Shown here in pieces: positions 25,588 through 33,627 of a DNA stretch of 64,000 bases. The DNA lies in the NCBI RefSeq assembly GCF_001667275.1, contig NZ_LZHV01000003.1, positions 1 to 64,000 of the forward strand. The letters are read 5' to 3'. Numbering within the stretch: position 1 is the stretch's first letter; the number at the start of each line of letters is the position of its first letter. The notes beneath the pieces are model-generated. The model worked only from the letters and a program-made list of their open reading frames with translations. It did no database searches and was not told where the DNA came from. This DNA comes from Mycobacterium sp. ACS4054. Its GTDB lineage: Bacteria > Actinomycetota > Actinomycetes > Mycobacteriales > Mycobacteriaceae. The translations under genes were made by a program, and so were the position numbers.

Positions 25588-26676
25588 ATGGATTTCGGCC
25601 TTCTGCCACCGGAGGTGAACTCCGGCCGGATGTACGCCGGCCCGGGGTCCGGCTCGTTGCTGGCCGCCGCCGGGAGCTGGGACTCGCTGTCGGCGGAGTT
25701 GAGCATCACGGCCGCCGTCTACGAGTCGGTGCTGTCCGGGCTGACGGGGTTGCACTGGTACGGGCCCGCCTCCCAGGCCATGGCGGCCAGCGCGGCGCCC
25801 CATGTGGCTTGGCTGCATTCCACCGCCGAACGGGCCCAGCAGGCGGCGACGCACGCCCGGGCGGCCGCGGCGGCTTACGAGCTGGCGCATGCCATGACGG
25901 TGCCGCCACCCGCGATCGCGGCCAACCGCAGCCAATTGGCAATGCTGATAGCGACGAACTTCTTCGGCCAGAACACCGCCGCGATCGCCGCCACCGAGGC
26001 GCAATACGCCGAGTATTGGGCTCAGGATGCCGCCGCGATGTACAGCTACTGCGCCAGTTCGGCTGCCGCGGTGCAGTTTTCGCCGTTCTCCTCCCCACGG
26101 CAGACGACCGACCCGGGTGGGGTGCCCGCCCAGCAGGCGGCCGTCGCGCAAGCCACCGCCGGCGCCTCGAACTCAGGCACGGGCTCGCAGGTGGTGACCC
26201 CCGCGGCGCCCGGCCCGTCGTCGCAACTTTTCCGGATACTCGACACCATCCAGGGCGTCCAGACCACGTTCAACGCGCTTTTGAATTCGGAAGGGTTTCC
26301 CGCGGGAATCATCCAGGCCGACAAGAACTTAGGCATTTTGCCGAACCTCGGGGCGGCTCCGGCCGCGGTGCCCGCCGCGCCCGCGCTGAGCGGTGCCGCG
26401 TCGGGCCCGGGGGGCGGCCTTCGGGCGGTACTCGCCAGCGCCGGAAGGATCGGAGCGATGTCGGTGCCCGCCGGCTGGGCGTCCGCGACCGGCAACCCCG
26501 GCGTCCAGTTGCCGGTCGGTGGATTGTCCGCCGCGCCGACGACCGAGGCGCTGGCGCGAACGACGACGGCCGGGGTGCCCGGGCTACCGGGGATGAGAGT
26601 CTCGCGGGCGGCGATGGTGGTGCCGCGCTACGGCGTGCGGATCACGGTGATGGCACGCCCGCCCGCGGCCGGCTGA
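25588..26676 (+). CDS. PPE51: PPE51-like PPE family protein, SVP subgroup (362 aa)
   Basis: Begins MDFGLLPPEVNSGRMYAGPG and has WYGPASQAM and ATNFFGQNTAAIAATEAQYA, close to M. tuberculosis PPE51 (Rv3136) as I recall it. The SVP motif GAMSVPAGW and the ending RYGVRITVMARPPAAG are kept. PPE51 has been tied to uptake of small carbon sources across the outer membrane. Here it follows a paralogue by 91 bases and is followed by a small minus-strand gene and then hisN (Rv3137), preserving the Rv3136-Rv3137 neighbourhood. Confidence 0.9.
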   Translation: MDFGLLPPEVNSGRMYAGPGSGSLLAAAGSWDSLSAELSITAAVYESVLSGLTGLHWYGPASQAMAASAAPHVAWLHSTAERAQQAATHARAAAAAYELAHAMTVPPPAIAANRSQLAMLIATNFFGQNTAAIAATEAQYAEYWAQDAAAMYSYCASSAAAVQFSPFSSPRQTTDPGGVPAQQAAVAQATAGASNSGTGSQVVTPAAPGPSSQLFRILDTIQGVQTTFNALLNSEGFPAGIIQADKNLGILPNLGAAPAAVPAAPALSGAASGPGGGLRAVLASAGRIGAMSVPAGWASATGNPGVQLPVGGLSAAPTTEALARTTTAGVPGLPGMRVSRAAMVVPRYGVRITVMARPPAAG

Positions 26677-26682
26677 CCGGCG

Positions 26683-27012
26683 CTAGACCGGCGGCGGCTC
26701 GGACGGCGCGAACCTCCAGTTGTCCGGATTCTTCGGCGAATACACCACCGGGAACAACTGGCCCATGGTCGGCCAGTTGTCGGCATCGACCGCCATGCGC
26801 TGATACACCGCGTGCTCACTGACGGTGGGCCCGTTGATCACGCCGGCGATGGTGACGAACTGCTCACCGGTGGCCTCGGGCCGCGGGCTGACGCCGGTCA
26901 CCAGCAGCGTGCCGTTCAGCAGCTCGCCGCGGGGGCCGCGCGGCCCGAACCGCTGGGCGAGGGCGACCGCCAACACGGCCAGCAGCAGGATCAGGACTCC
27001 GAATTCCCACAC
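26683..27012 (-). CDS. Small membrane-anchored protein (109 aa), unknown
   Basis: One N-terminal TM helix (WEFGVLILLLAVLAVALA, about 2-19), then a soluble part with GTLLVTGVSPRP and EQFVTIAGVINGPTVSEH (about 38-68), probably a small beta domain. No enzyme motif. It is divergent from hisN with only 33 bases between the starts. I do not recognise the family. Confidence 0.75.
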   Translation of the reverse strand: MWEFGVLILLLAVLAVALAQRFGPRGPRGELLNGTLLVTGVSPRPEATGEQFVTIAGVINGPTVSEHAVYQRMAVDADNWPTMGQLFPVVYSPKNPDNWRFAPSEPPPV

Positions 27013-27045
27013 GCCGCCATGGTAGAGCCGTGATAGGACTGCGTC

Positions 27046-27837
27046 ATGAGTCGGGACGATGTGACATTGGCGCTGGCGCTGGCCGACCGCGCGGACGCGC
27101 TGACGTCGGCCCGCTTCGGCGCCCTCGACCTGCGCGTTGACACCAAACCCGACCTGACCCCGGTCACCGACGCCGATCGCGGGGTGGAGACCGAGCTGCG
27201 CGAGGCGCTGGGCCGTGAACGGCCGGACGACAGCGTCGTCGGCGAGGAGTTCGGCGGGACCACCGCTTTCACCGGACGGCAGTGGATCATCGACCCCATC
27301 GACGGCACGAAGAACTTCGTGCGGGGCGTGCCGGTGTGGGCCAGCTTGATCGCGCTGCTCGAAGACGGTGTGCCCACCGTGGGCGTCGTCAGCGCCCCCG
27401 CGCTGCGGCGGCGTTGGTGGGGGGCGCGCGGCCAGGGCGCCTTCGTCGGCGTCGACGGCGCGGCGCCGCGGCGGCTATCGGTTTCCTCAGTGGCGCAACT
27501 GGATTCGGCCAGTCTGTCGTTCTCCAGCCTGTCCGGCTGGGCGGACCGCGGTCTGCGGGACCGCTTCATCGCGCTGACCGACGCCGTCTGGCGGGTACGC
27601 GCCTTCGGCGACTTCCTCTCCTATTGCCTGGTGGCCGAGGGGGCCGTCGACATCGCCGCCGAACCCGAGGTCTCGGTCTGGGACCTGGCCGCGCTCGACA
27701 TCCTGGTCCGCGAGGCGGGCGGGACGATGACCGGCCTGGACGGCGTGCCGGGACCGCACCGCGGCAGCGCCGTGGCGACGAACGGGCCGCTGCATGCCCA
27801 CGTTCTGCGCAGCCTGGATACCGGCGCTGTGAATTAG
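27046..27837 (+). CDS. hisN: Histidinol-phosphatase, inositol monophosphatase fold (263 aa)
   Basis: The metal-binding residues of the IMPase fold are visible: GEEFGG (Glu near residue 67), [15 protein letters not shown] (about 83-97) and [15 protein letters not shown] (about 212-226). Rv3137, the counterpart in M. tuberculosis, is the histidinol-phosphate phosphatase of histidine biosynthesis. It acts on a phosphomonoester with Mg2+ in the cytosol. A related role on inositol phosphates cannot be excluded from sequence. ATG at 27046. Confidence 0.9.
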   Translation: MSRDDVTLALALADRADALTSARFGALDLRVDTKPDLTPVTDADRGVETELREALGRERPDDSVVGEEFGGTTAFTGRQWIIDPIDGTKNFVRGVPVWASLIALLEDGVPTVGVVSAPALRRRWWGARGQGAFVGVDGAAPRRLSVSSVAQLDSASLSFSSLSGWADRGLRDRFIALTDAVWRVRAFGDFLSYCLVAEGAVDIAAEPEVSVWDLAALDILVREAGGTMTGLDGVPGPHRGSAVATNGPLHAHVLRSLDTGAVN

Positions 27838-27856
27838 TTAACAAGTGTTCTCTGTG

Positions 27857-27876
27857 ATCTTACTCCGGAGTAAGAT
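27857..27876. promoter_or_regulatory. Perfect 20-bp palindrome upstream of fadE24
   Basis: ATCTTACTCCGGAGTAAGAT is a perfect palindrome 38 bases before the fadE24 start and 19 bases after the hisN stop. Size, symmetry and place fit an operator for a TetR-type fatty-acid regulator acting on fadE24-fadE23. Which regulator binds is not known from this sequence. Confidence 0.6.
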
Positions 27877-27914
27877 AGGCCTATCCGCACTGCCCCAACA
27901 ACAGAGGCGCCCAG

Positions 27915-29324
27915 ATGACCGACAGTCGTTCCGGTTCACCAAAGACTTCGAAATCCGCCCGCTCCGGTCGCAAACGGAAAGACCACGAGAGCGCGGTCGG
28001 GTTACAACACCACAAGCGCACCGGCGTCGACATCGCCATCGCGCTGCTCACCCCGCTCATGGGCCAGGAGTTCCTGGACAAATACCGCCTGCGCGACCCG
28101 GTCAACCGGGGGCTGCAGTACGGCACGAAGACCGTATTCTCCACCGCGGCCGCCGCCTCCCGGCAGTTCAAGCGCGTGCAGAACCTGCGCAGCGGACCGA
28201 CCCGGCTGAAGTCGAGCGGCAAGGACTATTTCGACCTGACGCCCGACGACGACCAGAAGATGATCGTCGAGACCCTCACCGAATTCGCCGAGGAGGTGTT
28301 GCGGCCGGCGGCGCCCGAGGCCGACGAGGCCGCGACCTACCCGGCCGACCTGATCGCCAAAGCCGCGGAGCTGGGCATCACCGCGATCAACATCCCCGAG
28401 GACTTCGACGGCATCGCCGCCCACCGCTCCAGCGTGACCAACGTGCTGGCGGCCGAGGCGCTCGCCTACGGCGACATGGGCCTGGCCCTGCCGATCCTGG
28501 CCCCCGGGGGGGTGGCAGCCGCGCTAACCCATTGGGGCAGCGCGGACCAGCAGGCAACCTATTTGCACGAGTTCGCCGGCGAGAACGTTCCGCAGGCCTG
28601 CGTCGCCATCGCCGAGCCGCAACCGCTGTTCGACCCCACCATGCTGAAGACGACTGCGGTGCGCACCCCGAGCGGCTACCGCCTCGACGGCGTGAAGTCG
28701 TTGGTTCCGGCGGCTGCCGACGCCGAACTGTTCATCATCGGCGCGCAGCTGAACGGCAAGCCGGCTTTGTTCGTCGTGGAGTCGTCGACCAAAGGCCTTG
28801 CCGTCAAAGCGGATCCGAGCATGGGCATCCGCGCGGCGGCCCTGGGCCAGGTGGAGCTCTCCGGGGTATCGGTGCCGCTGAGCGCCCGCCTCGGCGAGGA
28901 GGAGGCCACCGACGCCGACTACTCGGAGGCGATCGCGCTGGCCCGGCTGGGCTGGGCGGCGCTGGCGGTGGGCACCTCGCACGCGGTGCTCGACTACGTC
29001 GTGCCCTACGTGAAGGAGCGCGAGGCCTTCGGTGAGCCCATCGCCCATCGCCAGGCGGTCGCGTTCATGTGCGCCAACATTGCCATCGAGCTGGACGGCC
29101 TGCGCTTGATCACCTGGCGTGGCGCGGCCCGCGCCGAGCAGGGCCTGCCCTTCCTCCGCGAGGCGGCGCTGGCCAAGCGGCTGGGCGCCGACAAGGGCAT
29201 GCAGATCGGCCTGGACGGCGTGCAGCTGCTCGGCGGCCACGGCTTCACCAAAGAGCACCCGGTCGAGCGCTGGTACCGCGATCTGCGGGCCATCGGCGTG
29301 GCCGAGGGCGTCGTCGTCATCTAG
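27915..29324 (+). CDS. fadE24: Acyl-CoA dehydrogenase FadE24 (469 aa)
   Basis: An acyl-CoA dehydrogenase fold follows an N-terminal basic extension (RSGRKRKDHE). The N-terminal helical domain (about 100-205) includes ITAINIPEDFDG, the middle beta domain has CVAIAEPQ (about 234-241), and the C-terminal domain ends with GVQLLGGHGFTKEHPVERWYRD, the FAD-contacting stretch. In the usual place of the catalytic base the motif is incomplete, as is typical for this subfamily, which probably works together with FadE23. The pair is co-transcribed and is known in M. tuberculosis as induced by isoniazid. Confidence 0.93.
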   Translation: MTDSRSGSPKTSKSARSGRKRKDHESAVGLQHHKRTGVDIAIALLTPLMGQEFLDKYRLRDPVNRGLQYGTKTVFSTAAAASRQFKRVQNLRSGPTRLKSSGKDYFDLTPDDDQKMIVETLTEFAEEVLRPAAPEADEAATYPADLIAKAAELGITAINIPEDFDGIAAHRSSVTNVLAAEALAYGDMGLALPILAPGGVAAALTHWGSADQQATYLHEFAGENVPQACVAIAEPQPLFDPTMLKTTAVRTPSGYRLDGVKSLVPAAADAELFIIGAQLNGKPALFVVESSTKGLAVKADPSMGIRAAALGQVELSGVSVPLSARLGEEEATDADYSEAIALARLGWAALAVGTSHAVLDYVVPYVKEREAFGEPIAHRQAVAFMCANIAIELDGLRLITWRGAARAEQGLPFLREAALAKRLGADKGMQIGLDGVQLLGGHGFTKEHPVERWYRDLRAIGVAEGVVVI

Positions 29325-29353
29325 CCGTCATCCGGACTACCGAAAGACCAACC

Positions 29354-30559
29354 ATGGCAATCAATCTGGAACTACCCCGCAAGCTGCAAGCGGTGGCCGT
29401 CAAGACCCACCAGGGCGCCGCGGAGCTGATGCGCCCGATCGCCCGCAAGTACGACCTCGCCGAACACGCCTACCCGGTCGAACTCGACACGCTCTACAAC
29501 CTGTTCGCGGGCGCCTCGGAATCCATCGAATTCGCCGGCGCCGACAACCTGGGCGACGAGAATAAGGACCGGGACCAAAACCACAACGGCGCCAACATGG
29601 CGGCGCTGCTGCAGACCCTCGAGGCCTGCTGGGGTGACGTCGCGATGATGTTGTCGGTGCCCTACCAGGGCCTGGGCAACGCGGCCATCTCCGCCGTCGC
29701 GACAGAGGAACAGCTGGAACGCCTGGGCAAGGTATGGGCGGCGATGGCCATCACCGAGCCGGGGTTCGGCTCCGACTCGGCGGCGGTGTCGACCACCGCC
29801 AAGCTGGACGGCGACGAGTACGTGATCAACGGCGAGAAGATCTATGTCACCGCCGGTTCGCGCGCCACCCACATCGTGGTGTGGGCCACGCTGGACAAGT
29901 CGCAGGGGCGCGCGGCCATCAAGTCGTTCATCGTGCCGCGCGAGCACCCCGGCGTGACGGTCGAGCGGCTCGAACGCAAGCTCGGCATCAAGGGCTCCGA
30001 CACCGCGGCGATCCGCTTCGACAACGTGCGCATCCCCAAGGAGAACCTGCTCGGCAACCCCGAAATCGAAGTCGGCAAGGGCTTTTCGGGTGTGATGGAG
30101 ACCTTCGACAACACCCGGCCGATCGTGGCGGCCATGGCCATCGGCGTCGCCCGAGCAGCCCTCGAGGAAATCCGCAAGATCCTCACCGAGGCGGGCGTGG
30201 ACATCTCCTACGACAAACCGTCGCACGTGCAGAGCGCCGCGGCGGCCGAGTTTTTGCGGATGGAAGCCGACTGGGAGGCCGCCTACCTGCTCGCCCTGCG
30301 GGCGGCGTGGCAGGCCGACAACAAGATCCCCAACTCCAAAGAGGCGTCGATGAGCAAGGCCAAGGCCGGCCGGATGGCCAGCGACGTCACCCTCAAGACG
30401 GTCGAATTAGCCGGGACCGCAGGCTATTCCGAGCAGTCGATGCTGGAGAAGTGGGCGCGCGACTCCAAGATCCTGGACATCTTCGAGGGCACCCAGCAGA
30501 TCCAGCAGTTGGTGGTCGCCCGCCGCTTGCTGGGCCTGTCGTCGGCCGAGCTCAAGTAG
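29354..30559 (+). CDS. fadE23: Acyl-CoA dehydrogenase FadE23 (401 aa)
   Basis: ATG at 29354, 29 bases after fadE24. Conserved stretches are AMAITEPGFGSDSAAVSTTA (FAD/substrate), YVINGEKIYVTAGS, and the C-terminal DSKILDIFEGTQQIQQLVVARRL. Together with FadE24 it probably forms a heteromeric dehydrogenase introducing a 2,3 double bond in an acyl-CoA, as several mycobacterial FadE pairs do; this is inference. Its 3' end faces a convergent aldo/keto reductase gene across an inverted repeat. Confidence 0.93.
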   Translation: MAINLELPRKLQAVAVKTHQGAAELMRPIARKYDLAEHAYPVELDTLYNLFAGASESIEFAGADNLGDENKDRDQNHNGANMAALLQTLEACWGDVAMMLSVPYQGLGNAAISAVATEEQLERLGKVWAAMAITEPGFGSDSAAVSTTAKLDGDEYVINGEKIYVTAGSRATHIVVWATLDKSQGRAAIKSFIVPREHPGVTVERLERKLGIKGSDTAAIRFDNVRIPKENLLGNPEIEVGKGFSGVMETFDNTRPIVAAMAIGVARAALEEIRKILTEAGVDISYDKPSHVQSAAAAEFLRMEADWEAAYLLALRAAWQADNKIPNSKEASMSKAKAGRMASDVTLKTVELAGTAGYSEQSMLEKWARDSKILDIFEGTQQIQQLVVARRLLGLSSAELK

Positions 30560-30567
30560 GCCCGGTT

Positions 30568-30629
30568 CGCCGAACGTGAAACCACGGCGGCCAATCGGCG
30601 AATTTCCCGCCCTGAGTGCACGTTCGGCG
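30568..30629. terminator. Inverted repeat between convergent genes
   Basis: CGCCGAACGTG (30568-30578) and CACGTTCGGCG (30619-30629) are exact inverse copies 40 bases apart, filling the gap between the stops of fadE23 and the aldo/keto reductase gene. It probably acts as a shared terminator or is a dispersed intergenic palindrome. Confidence 0.5.
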
Positions 30630-30632
30630 TGA

Positions 30633-31490
30633 CTACCCGGCGAGGGCGTCCAGCCGTCCGCGCACCTGGTCGTCGAGTTCGATCGAGGCGACGTCCATGT
30701 TCTCCTCCAGGTGCCGCACCGACGAGGTGCCGGGGATCAGCAACACGTTGGGCGCCACGCTCAACGTCCACGCCAGCGCGACCTGCGCCGGCGTACGGCC
30801 GAGCCGCTCGGCCGTGTCGGCCACCAGCGGGTGCGTGAGCACCGGGTTCGGCTGGACGAACGCGGCCCCGAGCGGGAAGAACGGCACGAACGCGATCCCG
30901 CGGGCGGTGCACTCGTCGAGCAGGGGCCCCGATTCCCGGTCGAGAAGGTTGAATGCGTTTTGCACACAGGCGATTTCGGTGCGCTCCAAGGCGCGCAGCA
31001 GGTGATCGCGGTTGACGTTGCTCAGCCCGATCCCGCCGATCAGCCCCGCGTCGCGGGCTTCGATCATGACCGAGAGCTGGTCGTCGAACAGCTGATCGGG
31101 CTCGCCGCTTTCGAAGACGCGCAGGTTGACCGCGGCCAGTTGGTCGACGCCGAGGGTGCGCAGGTTGGTCTCGATGTCGCGGCGTAGGTCGGCGGGTTCG
31201 TCCACCGGCAGCCAGGCGCCCTTGTCGTCGCGCCGGCCGCCGACCTTGCTCACCAGCGCCAGGTTCTCCGGGTAGGGGTGGAGCGCCTCGCGGATGAGCT
31301 CGTTGGCGACGTCGGGTCCGTAGAACTGGGCGGTGTCGATGTGGTCGACGCCGAGTTCGACGGCCCGGCGCAGGACGGCCAACGCCTCATCGCGATCCCG
31401 GGGCGGCCCGAAGACGTTGGGGCCCGGCAACTGCATCGCGCCGAAGCCCACCCGGGAGACCGAAAAGCGACCGAGTGGAAAGGAATCCAT
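30633..31490 (-). CDS. Aldo/keto reductase (285 aa)
   Basis: A TIM-barrel NADPH-dependent reductase. The catalytic set is visible as Asp in HIDTAQFYGPD (about 50), Tyr in the same motif, and Lys in LVSKVGGR. NADPH-binding ends are seen in LIPGTSSVRHLEENMD near the C-terminus. It reduces aldehydes or ketones in the cytosol; substrate unknown. The start at 31490 lies only 23 bases from the divergent YhdH-type gene and has no ribosome site, so it may be a leaderless transcript. Confidence 0.88.
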   Translation of the reverse strand: MDSFPLGRFSVSRVGFGAMQLPGPNVFGPPRDRDEALAVLRRAVELGVDHIDTAQFYGPDVANELIREALHPYPENLALVSKVGGRRDDKGAWLPVDEPADLRRDIETNLRTLGVDQLAAVNLRVFESGEPDQLFDDQLSVMIEARDAGLIGGIGLSNVNRDHLLRALERTEIACVQNAFNLLDRESGPLLDECTARGIAFVPFFPLGAAFVQPNPVLTHPLVADTAERLGRTPAQVALAWTLSVAPNVLLIPGTSSVRHLEENMDVASIELDDQVRGRLDALAG

Positions 31491-31513
31491 ACGGTGAGGT
31501 TAGCGTCGATTGC

Positions 31514-32512
31514 ATGGACACGTTTCAAGCGCTCGTCGCTCGCGAAGATGGCGACCGAATCACCGCGTCGGTCGAGGCTTTGAGCCACTCCGCCCTGCCA
31601 CCCGGTGAGGTCACCATCCGGGTGCTCTATTCGAGCGTCAACTACAAGGACGCGCTGGCGCTGACCCCGGGCGGCGGCGTGGTGCGCAGCTACCCCGTGG
31701 TGCCCGGCATCGACCTGGCCGGCGAGGTCGTCGAGTCGAGTTCACCCGACTTCGCCGTCGGTGAGGAGGTGCTGGCGCACGGCTACCAGATCGGCACCGG
31801 CCACCACGGCGGCTACGCCGAATTCGCGCGACTGCCAGCCGACCAGGTCGTCGCGCTCGGCCCGTTGACCCCGCGCGAGGGTGCCGCCATCGGGACCGCC
31901 GGCTTCACCGCCGCGATGAGCGTGCAGGCGCTGATCGACTGGGGCGTTGAGCCCGGCGCCGGGTCGGTCGTGGTCACCGGCGCCTCCGGGGGCGTCGGCT
32001 CGGTCAGCGTGGACCTGCTGGCCGCCAAGGGCTATCGGGTGGTCGCCTCGACCGGCAAGGAGGCGGCGGCCGGGTTGCTGAAACAGCTTGGCGCGGCGGA
32101 GGTTATCGGCCGGTTGCCGGAGGATCCCGACGCCAAGCCGCGGCCGTTGGCCAAGGCGCGCTGGGCGGCCGCGGTGGATTGCGTGGGCGGTGCGACGCTG
32201 GCCGACGTGCTCAGCGCGGTCGACTACGGCGGGGCGGTCGCCGCCAGCGGGCTGACCGGTGGTCCGGCGCTGCGCACCACGGTGATGCCGTTCATCCTGC
32301 GCGGCGTCGCGCTGCTGGGAATGGATTCGGTGCAGATGCCGATCGGGCGGCGCCGCAAACTGTGGGCGCTGCTGGGCGATTCGTTGCGGCCGCGCCATCT
32401 CGACTCGCTCACCAGCGACGTCGACGTCAAGGACGTGGTCGACGTGCTCGATCAGGTGCGCGCCGGCAAGTTCACCGGGCGGGCGGTGGTGCGGGTCGCG
32501 GGCGGATTCTGA
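31514..32512 (+). CDS. YhdH/AcuI-type quinone oxidoreductase-like reductase (332 aa)
   Basis: Medium-chain dehydrogenase fold without zinc ligands. N-terminal VLYSSVNYKDALALT is the hallmark of the YhdH/YhfP group (acryloyl-CoA reductase AcuI). It is followed by PGIDLAGEVVES and the nucleotide motif VTGASGGVGSVS (about 155-166). Probably an NADPH-dependent reductase of an activated double bond. It sits between fadE23 and fadB4 on the fadB4 strand, an insertion compared with M. tuberculosis as I remember it. Confidence 0.88.
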   Translation: MDTFQALVAREDGDRITASVEALSHSALPPGEVTIRVLYSSVNYKDALALTPGGGVVRSYPVVPGIDLAGEVVESSSPDFAVGEEVLAHGYQIGTGHHGGYAEFARLPADQVVALGPLTPREGAAIGTAGFTAAMSVQALIDWGVEPGAGSVVVTGASGGVGSVSVDLLAAKGYRVVASTGKEAAAGLLKQLGAAEVIGRLPEDPDAKPRPLAKARWAAAVDCVGGATLADVLSAVDYGGAVAASGLTGGPALRTTVMPFILRGVALLGMDSVQMPIGRRRKLWALLGDSLRPRHLDSLTSDVDVKDVVDVLDQVRAGKFTGRAVVRVAGGF

Positions 32513-32534
32513 GTCGGCAGTAGGCTCTGCGACC

Positions 32535-33506
32535 ATGCGCGCTGCACGGGTGACTCGGTTGGACGGTCCGGAGGCGATCGAGGTGGCGGAGGTCGACGAA
32601 CCGTCGGGTGACGGCGTCGTCGTCGAGGTGCACGCCGCCGGTGCCGCCTTCCCCGACGCGTTGCTGACCCGGGGCCTGTATCAGTACCGCCCCGAGCCGC
32701 CGTTCGTGCTGGGCGCGGAGATCGCCGGTGTGGTCCGCTCGGCGCCGGCCGGCGCGCACGTGCGGGCCGGCGACCGGGTCGTCGGGCTGACGATGCTGTC
32801 CGGCGGCATGGCCGAAGTCGCAATCCTGGCGCCCGACCGGGTGTTCAAGCTGCCCGACAACGTGAGCTTCGAGGCCGGCGCCGGACTCCTGTTCAACGAC
32901 CTGACCGTGTATTTCGCCCTGACGGTGCGCGGCCGGCTCGCCCAGGGCGAGACGGTCCTGGTGCACGGCGCCGCCGGGGGCATCGGCACGTCGACGCTGC
33001 GGCTGGCCGCGCTGCTCGGGGCGTCGCGCACCATCGCGGTCGTCAGCACCGAGGGGAAGGCCGACGTCGCGACCGCCGCCGGCGCCACCGACGTCGTGCT
33101 GGCCGACGGGTTCAAGGACGCGGTCAAGGAACTCACCGGCGGTCGCGGTGTCGACCTGATACTCGACCCGGTCGGCGGTGACCGGTTCACCGATTCGCTG
33201 CGCTCGCTTGCGCCGGGTGGGCGGCTGCTGGTCGTCGGCTTCACCGGCGGAGAGATCCCGACCGTGAAGGTGAACCGGTTGCTGCTCAACAACATTGACG
33301 TGGTCGGTGTCGGCTGGGGCGCGTGGACGGCCACGCGTCCGAACGCGCTGGCCGAGCAGTGGGCCGGGCTCGAGAAGCTGCTGAGCTCCGGGCAACTGGC
33401 CGCCCCCAATCCGGAGGTGTACCCGCTCGAGGAGGCCGCCGCGGCGGTCGCGTCGCTGGAGAACCGCACCGCCAGGGGCAAGGTCGTGGTGCGCGTCCGC
33501 GACTGA
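32535..33506 (+). CDS. fadB4: NADPH:quinone oxidoreductase FadB4 (323 aa)
   Basis: MDR family protein of the same length as Rv3141 as I recall it. PFVLGAEIAGVVRSA, GDRVVGLT, VLVHGAAGGIGTSTLRLAAL (NADPH site, about 138-157) and GGRLLVVGFTGGEIP are characteristic. No zinc ligands. Despite the fad name it is probably a quinone or enone reductase. ATG start 22 bases after the previous stop, so probably co-transcribed. Confidence 0.92.
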   Translation: MRAARVTRLDGPEAIEVAEVDEPSGDGVVVEVHAAGAAFPDALLTRGLYQYRPEPPFVLGAEIAGVVRSAPAGAHVRAGDRVVGLTMLSGGMAEVAILAPDRVFKLPDNVSFEAGAGLLFNDLTVYFALTVRGRLAQGETVLVHGAAGGIGTSTLRLAALLGASRTIAVVSTEGKADVATAAGATDVVLADGFKDAVKELTGGRGVDLILDPVGGDRFTDSLRSLAPGGRLLVVGFTGGEIPTVKVNRLLLNNIDVVGVGWGAWTATRPNALAEQWAGLEKLLSSGQLAAPNPEVYPLEEAAAAVASLENRTARGKVVVRVRD

Positions 33507-33573
33507 CTCGTCGGGCTTGATCGGCGGCACTGAAGGGTCGACGAAGACGCACGGACCCTTGTGCGGGCGCAAA

Positions 33574-33602
33574 ACAAAAACTAATATCACTTTCAGTTTT
33601 GT
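33574..33602. promoter_or_regulatory. AT-rich imperfect inverted repeat before the catabolic operon
   Basis: ACAAAAACT and AGTTTTGT flank a 12-base AT-rich centre in an otherwise GC-rich region, 26 bases before the ATG of the dioxygenase-like gene. This is likely the promoter/operator of the operon. The TetR protein encoded within it is the natural candidate ligand, by inference. Confidence 0.5.
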
Positions 33603-33627
33603 AGGTCGCCCGAGCCGGGGGTATTCG

